Source of the DNA: Roseiarcus sp035606915
Lineage (GTDB): Bacteria > Pseudomonadota > Alphaproteobacteria > Rhizobiales > Beijerinckiaceae
DNA: 64,000 nucleotides
Assembly: GCA_035606915.1 (NCBI GenBank)
Contig: DATNDU010000032.1
Location: forward strand, 1-64,000
Direction: 5' to 3'
Shown here: positions 60,497 to 64,000 of the stretch, one piece after another
How the letters are laid out: each line of letters opens with the position of its first letter
Numbering within the stretch: position 1 is the first letter of the stretch
Program-made: the position numbers and the translations under genes
Notes under the pieces: model-generated
The model's database searches: none
What the model saw: the letters and a program-made list of their open reading frames with translations, nothing else
Told to the model about the DNA's origin: nothing

Positions 60497-60587
60497 GACC
60501 TCGACCGAGGCTGGCAATTGGCGCTAAAGCGCTGGCTGCACCGGGGCCAATGGCGCGTATGGCCGGCCCGGACACAGGACGCGCGGA

Positions 60588-61916
60588 ATGAATGTCTTGA
60601 TTCTAGGCTCCGGTGGACGAGAGCATGCGCTGGCCTCAGCGGTCGCGAAATCGCCGCTGCTCGACCGGTTGTTCGTTGCGCCGGGAAACCCGGGTTGTGA
60701 AGCGGTGGCGAGCCTGCTGGATGTCTCGATCGTCGATTCCAGGGCGATCCTTGAGGCATGTCGCGCGCATCGCATCGATTTCGTGATCGTTGGCCCCGAG
60801 GCGCCTTTGGTCGCCGGCGTCGCCGACGATCTCGCCGCAGCGGGCGTCGTGGCCTTCGGCCCCAGCCGCGATGCGGCGCGTCTTGAGGGATCGAAGGGTT
60901 TCACCAAGGATTTCTGTCACGAGTTCAGGATTCCAACCGCGCCCTATGGTCGCTTCCGCGACCGATTGGCGGCGCTCGAATACGTCGCGGTGCAAGGCGC
61001 GCCGATAGTGGTCAAGGCCGACGGCCTAGCCGCCGGCAAGGGCGTCGTCGTCGCCGCGACGGTCGCCGAGGCCGACGCGGCGATCACGGCGCTTTACGAG
61101 AACGACGCCGCCGCGGAATGCGTCATAGAGGCGCATCTTCAGGGCGAGGAGGTGTCGTTCTTTGCGCTTTGCGACGGCGAGCGCGCGACACCCTTCGGCG
61201 ACGCACAGGACCACAAGCGCGCCGGCGAAGGCGACACTGGCCCCAACACCGGCGGGATGGGCGCCTATTCCCCGAGCCCCTTAGTGACGCCGCAACTGTC
61301 ACACGAGATTATGCGCGACATCATCCAGCCGACAATCGAGGGCATGCGCCGGCGCGGCGCTCCGTTTCGCGGCCTCCTGTTTGCGGGGCTGATGATGACG
61401 CGGACCGGTCCCCAGTTGCTGGAATACAATGTCAGATTCGGCGATCCCGAGGCCGAGGTCGTCATTCCCAGGTTTCGCGGGGATTTGCTGGCCTGGCTAT
61501 GGGCCGCCGCCAAAGGCGCGCTACCCGAGGAGACGCCGCCGTTCTCGCCGGACGCCGCCCTGGCGGTAGTGATTGCGGCGAAGGGCTATCCCGGCGCGCC
61601 CGTCACGGGCGACGAGATCGGCGGACTGGAGCATGCGTCGGCGCTCGAAGGCGTAGACCTATTTCACGCCGGGACGCGGCGCCAGGAGCAAAAGATCATC
61701 GCCGACGGCGGCCGCGTGCTCGTCGTGACCGGCAACGCGCCCGACCTCGCGGCGGCCCGCGACAAGGCCTATGCGGCCGTCAGCGCGGTGGATTGGAGCA
61801 ACGGGTTTTTCCGTAGGGATATCGGCGCGAGGGCGCTTGCGGACGGAGTTGACGCGGATCACAGCCCCCCCGTGCAGGATGATCGGAGAAAGGCGCGGTC
61901 GGGTCTTGAACATTGA
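60588..61916 (+). CDS. purD: Phosphoribosylamine-glycine ligase (GAR synthetase)
   Basis: 442 residues. N domain (MNVLILGSGGREHALA), ATP-grasp centre (GSKGFTKDFCHEFRIPTAPY, VVKADGLAAGKGVVVA, FGDAQDHKRAGEGDTGPNTGGMGAYSP in pieces, LLEYNVRFGDPEAEV), C domain ending near ...WSNGFFRRDIGARAL. Makes GAR from phosphoribosylamine, glycine and ATP in purine synthesis. The last 20 or so residues (DGVDADHSPPVQDDRRKARSG) extend beyond the usual end. Convergent with fmt, 19 bp apart. Confidence 0.96.
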   Translation: MNVLILGSGGREHALASAVAKSPLLDRLFVAPGNPGCEAVASLLDVSIVDSRAILEACRAHRIDFVIVGPEAPLVAGVADDLAAAGVVAFGPSRDAARLEGSKGFTKDFCHEFRIPTAPYGRFRDRLAALEYVAVQGAPIVVKADGLAAGKGVVVAATVAEADAAITALYENDAAAECVIEAHLQGEEVSFFALCDGERATPFGDAQDHKRAGEGDTGPNTGGMGAYSPSPLVTPQLSHEIMRDIIQPTIEGMRRRGAPFRGLLFAGLMMTRTGPQLLEYNVRFGDPEAEVVIPRFRGDLLAWLWAAAKGALPEETPPFSPDAALAVVIAAKGYPGAPVTGDEIGGLEHASALEGVDLFHAGTRRQEQKIIADGGRVLVVTGNAPDLAAARDKAYAAVSAVDWSNGFFRRDIGARALADGVDADHSPPVQDDRRKARSGLEH

Positions 61917-61920
61917 GGAA

Positions 61921-61937
61921 AGCTCGATCATCGAGCT
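61921..61937. repeat. 17-bp palindrome between convergent purD and fmt
   Basis: AGCTCGAT (61921-61928) and ATCGAGCT (61930-61937) around one base, touching the fmt stop codon. With a 3-base loop it can fold as a 7-bp hairpin and might help end both transcripts. Confidence 0.5.
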
Positions 61938-62880
61938 AGGCCTTTGGGGGCAGCGCAAGCACGTCGCCAACCCGCAAGACGCCAGAGCGCATGAACTCGA
62001 CGCCCGCGACGACCTTGCGGCCGGGACGCTGCGCCTGCAACACGCGCAGGGCTCCCGCCCCACATGCCACCGTCATCCGCTCGTCAAGAATTTCGCCTGG
62101 TCGCCCCTGAAGCTCGACGACCTCGGCACGCAGGATCTTCAACCTTTCCAGCACTCCCTTCGCGCTAATTTCGGCTGTCGCGCCGGGAAACGGCGAGAGG
62201 CCGTGAATATGGCCCTTCACGCGAACAGCGCTCGCGCTCCAGTCAATCGGCGCCTCGGCCTTGTCGATCTTGTGCGCATATTCGACGCCGGTGGGGCGCT
62301 GCGGCGCGAACGCCAAGCGCTCGTGGATAAGCGCGTCCCAGTTCGTGCGGATGGTCTCCGCCGCGAGTTCCGCCAGGCGCACGGTGAGTTCGCCGCTCGT
62401 CTCGGCAGGATCGATGCGCGTCCTGATCTCGCCCGCTATAGCCCCAGTATCGAGTCCCGTCTCCATCCTCATAATTGAGATGCCCGTCTCGTTGTCTCCC
62501 GCCATGATCGCACGTTGAACCGGAGCGGCGCCCCGCCATCGCGGCAGCAAAGATGCGTGAAGATTGAAGCAACCGAGCCGTAGCGCCGCTAACGTCTCGG
62601 CAGGCAGCAACAACCCATAAGCGGCAACGATTGCGATGTCGCCCTCCAGGCCCGCGAGTTCCTGTTGGGCCTGAGCGTCCCGCAGCGTTTGAGGCGTTTT
62701 AACAGGCAGACCCAATTCGTCGGCTGCAAGATGAACGGGAGTCTTCACGATCTCCAGCCCGCGCCGTCCGCCCTGGCGTGGCGATTTGGTGTAAACTGCC
62801 ACAATCTCCGAACCGAGGCTTGACAGCGCCTTCAGTGTCGGGACAGCAAAGGCCGGCGCGCCCATGAAAATGACCTTCAT
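61936..62880 (-). CDS. fmt: Methionyl-tRNA formyltransferase
   Basis: 314 residues from ATG 62880. Formyltransferase N domain with the catalytic set N106/H108 in FNLHASLLPRWRGAAP, ISIMRMETGLDTGAI (catalytic Asp), and the C-terminal OB-like domain (RPTGVEYAHKIDKAEAPIDWSASAV in pieces). Formylates Met-tRNA for initiation. def, its common operon partner, is not next to it. Confidence 0.96.
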   Translation of the reverse strand: MKVIFMGAPAFAVPTLKALSSLGSEIVAVYTKSPRQGGRRGLEIVKTPVHLAADELGLPVKTPQTLRDAQAQQELAGLEGDIAIVAAYGLLLPAETLAALRLGCFNLHASLLPRWRGAAPVQRAIMAGDNETGISIMRMETGLDTGAIAGEIRTRIDPAETSGELTVRLAELAAETIRTNWDALIHERLAFAPQRPTGVEYAHKIDKAEAPIDWSASAVRVKGHIHGLSPFPGATAEISAKGVLERLKILRAEVVELQGRPGEILDERMTVACGAGALRVLQAQRPGRKVVAGVEFMRSGVLRVGDVLALPPKA

Positions 62881-62950
62881 GTCGCCGCAAATACCATCGC
62901 GATGTCGAATGGTCAAAGACTGCGGCGTCGCCGCACTAACGGGGGCCCAA

Positions 62951-63370
62951 ATGCCTGAAAACCGGCATTGTCTCACAGTCCGGGTCTATTACGAAGATAC
63001 CGACTTCTCAGGACGGGTCTATCACGCCTCCTACTTGCGGTTCTTCGAGCGGGGCCGTACTGAATGGCTGCGAGGTTGCGGCTTTCAGCACAATCTGCTC
63101 GTTCAGTCGAACGGCCTCGCCTTTGCGGTGACGAAACTGCAAGTGGAATTCGCGGCGCCTGCTTCCATAGACGATTTGCTTGAAGTCGTCACGGAATTGT
63201 CGGGATTCAGAGGTCCGGTGCTCAATTTTCGTCAGGTCGTGAACCGAGAGGGCGCGCCCCTGGTGATTGGCTCCATCGACGTTGTCGCCATCAAGAACAA
63301 CCGCGCGGTGCGGCTGCCGCGCGAGATTCTCAAACTGTTGATGGCCGCCCCCCATCGCGTGCAGTCTTAA
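62951..63370 (+). CDS. ybgC: YbgC/4HBT-type acyl-CoA thioesterase
   Basis: 139 residues from ATG 62951; a longer frame from 62864 would run antisense across the fmt start. Hot-dog fold with the YbgC signature YYEDTDFSGRVYHASYLRFFERGRTEWLR in pieces, catalytic Asp18. Usual partners tolQ, tolR, tolA are absent, so a Tol-Pal link cannot be shown here. Divergent from fmt with 70 bp between starts. Confidence 0.9.
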   Translation: MPENRHCLTVRVYYEDTDFSGRVYHASYLRFFERGRTEWLRGCGFQHNLLVQSNGLAFAVTKLQVEFAAPASIDDLLEVVTELSGFRGPVLNFRQVVNREGAPLVIGSIDVVAIKNNRAVRLPREILKLLMAAPHRVQS

Positions 63371-63522
63371 ACGGCCTCGCGCGCCGCGAGATATCTTGCG
63401 CGTGGACCGAGCCCATGCATGCGCCGTTTCGAGGCGGCGCAACGTTCGAATCTTTGAGCAAAGCAGCGCTTAAGATGCGCCGATGCTGGCGACGAGCCCC
63501 GGCGCATCAATCAACTGCATAT

Positions 63523-64000
63523 CTAGAGAACGCCGGGGAGACCGTAGAACACGGCTTGATTTCGGCGGACCGCGTCAATTTGCGATGCCGATAACGGTTG
63601 CCGGGAGAGGACGACCTCGCAGATGTCACCCGGCCACCCGGAGCCGCCAGAGCCACTATTGCCGATGATGAGATTGTTTGAGTCTCCAATCGAGCCGCTT
63701 GGCTGCGTCGCACTCCGATAGGCTGCAGCGGCGCCGTTGACGCCGAGAGCCGGCGCATTAGACTGCGCACCGTAACTATAGGAGACATCGTATATCTGCC
63801 CACCCGCCGTCGGCATGAGGGACGAGGAAATCCACGCACCATTGCCGCCAGAAGCTTCGATGGTGAACTGCGGAAAGCCGTAGCCCAGCGTGTAGGCCCC
63901 GGATAGCTCCCAACCAGAGCTGCCAGATAGTCTCGAAAGAAGCCGCATCGAGCCTGTAATAGCCGCCGTCTTGTTCGAGACCACAGAGGCAAATCCGCCG
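63523..64000 (-). CDS. LamG/concanavalin-like domain protein, C-terminal part
   Basis: The frame is open to the right edge, so only the last 159 or so residues are seen. Gly/Ser-rich beta-structure (WELSGAYTLGYGFPQFTIEASGGNGAW in pieces), NGAAAAYRSATQPSG, and the end GDICEVVLSRQPLSASQIDAVRRNQAVFYGLPG. This GDI-E-x-x-LS-x-x-LS-x-x-Q pattern is the usual closing of LamG-like domains in phage tail or surface proteins. Lower GC than the flanks. Whether it belongs to a prophage must be judged from sequence beyond the window. Confidence 0.65.
   Translation of the reverse strand, partial: GGFASVVSNKTAAITGSMRLLSRLSGSSGWELSGAYTLGYGFPQFTIEASGGNGAWISSSLMPTAGGQIYDVSYSYGAQSNAPALGVNGAAAAYRSATQPSGSIGDSNNLIIGNSGSGGSGWPGDICEVVLSRQPLSASQIDAVRRNQAVFYGLPGVL

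Larger units (their letters stand above)
60236..60587. other. Intergenic region between divergent creA and purD
   Basis: 352 bp without a supported gene. It holds an orphan minus-strand terminator (60349-60381), four tandem ATGCCTGT units (60465-60496) and the purD promoter. Because no minus-strand gene ends at that terminator, an untranslated minus-strand transcript is possible. Confidence 0.5.

Noticed and set aside
60382..60587. tmRNA or another known small RNA ending at the orphan terminator
   Set aside because: No tRNA-like end, tag sequence or known conserved block could be recognised; kept only as a possible transcript.
63371..63522. tRNA-like GTTCGAATC at about 63446
   Set aside because: No acceptor or anticodon stems can be drawn around it; a nearby GCGCCG/CGGCGC hairpin lacks a T-run.

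Overview
The window is high-GC DNA from an alphaproteobacterium, most likely a member of the Hyphomicrobiales with methylotroph or facultative-methylotroph habits. The inference rests on a class I PHA synthase, a PQQ-dehydrogenase-type ABC system with a YVTN beta-propeller, an orphan hrcA, a GAF-containing PtsP, and the general codon style. I saw no rRNA, tRNA, CRISPR array, complete insertion sequence or replication origin. The genus cannot be fixed from what I can see.

Layout. 0-2.3 kb: a sugar-acid catabolism locus (an altronate/galactarate dehydratase N-domain cut by the window edge, a GntR/FCD regulator, and a fumarylacetoacetate-hydrolase-fold dehydratase of the 2-keto-3-deoxy-pentonate type). 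2.3-8.9 kb: a PHA module (a PhaC-like hydrolase convergent with a class I PhaC), an AlaC-type aminotransferase, a small RelE/ParE-type toxin-antitoxin pair and a VOC protein. 8.9-19.7 kb: an exopolysaccharide cluster (acyltransferase, Wzy/WaaL-like polymerase or ligase, Wzx-like flippase, two glycosyltransferases, initiating phosphoglycosyltransferase, Wza-like export lipoprotein, Wzz/ExoP-like copolymerase with a decayed kinase domain). 19.8-29.6 kb: seven tightly overlapping minus-strand genes that join a PQQ/alcohol-dehydrogenase-type ABC system (binding protein, beta-propeller, ATPase, ABC-2 permease) to a taurine/nitrate-type importer. Upstream lie an FG-GAP/UnbV-like protein, a di-heme cytochrome, and a small divergent secreted protein with an Asp-rich loop. 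The set resembles the lanthanide-utilisation (lut) clusters of methylotrophs and is the most interesting part of the window.

29.7-34.3 kb: a LacI regulator and an XylFHG-type sugar ABC importer. 34.3-38.5 kb: polA and an MFS transporter. 38.6-40.9 kb: a lower-GC island (methyltransferase-like membrane protein, FAD oxidoreductase, TetR) with a clear candidate operator. 41.0-44.4 kb: lemA, two TPM-domain proteins (the first without a standard start codon) and a D,D-carboxypeptidase. 44.4-50.6 kb: a candidate structured RNA with a strong terminator, htpG, a DUF2934 protein, ptsP and prfA. 50.7-57.5 kb: a small secreted protein, a decayed SRAP/YedK pseudogene whose catalytic Cys2 codon has become a stop, hrcA, an HdeD-like membrane protein, ppdK, a Nudix hydrolase and a PHP-domain protein. 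57.5-64 kb: rpmF, a glycine-zipper lipoprotein, an AmiD-type amidase, small secreted proteins, creA-like, purD, fmt, ybgC-like, and the C-terminal part of a LamG-like protein that runs off the right edge.

How the parts connect. The sugar-acid genes at the left edge and the LacI/XylFHG transporter fit pentose or aldonate use. PPDK, PtsP and PHA synthase fit a carbon-storage and PEP-linked lifestyle. The PQQ-type ABC operon points to periplasmic alcohol oxidation, although no PQQ dehydrogenase, TonB receptor or lanmodulin is present here.
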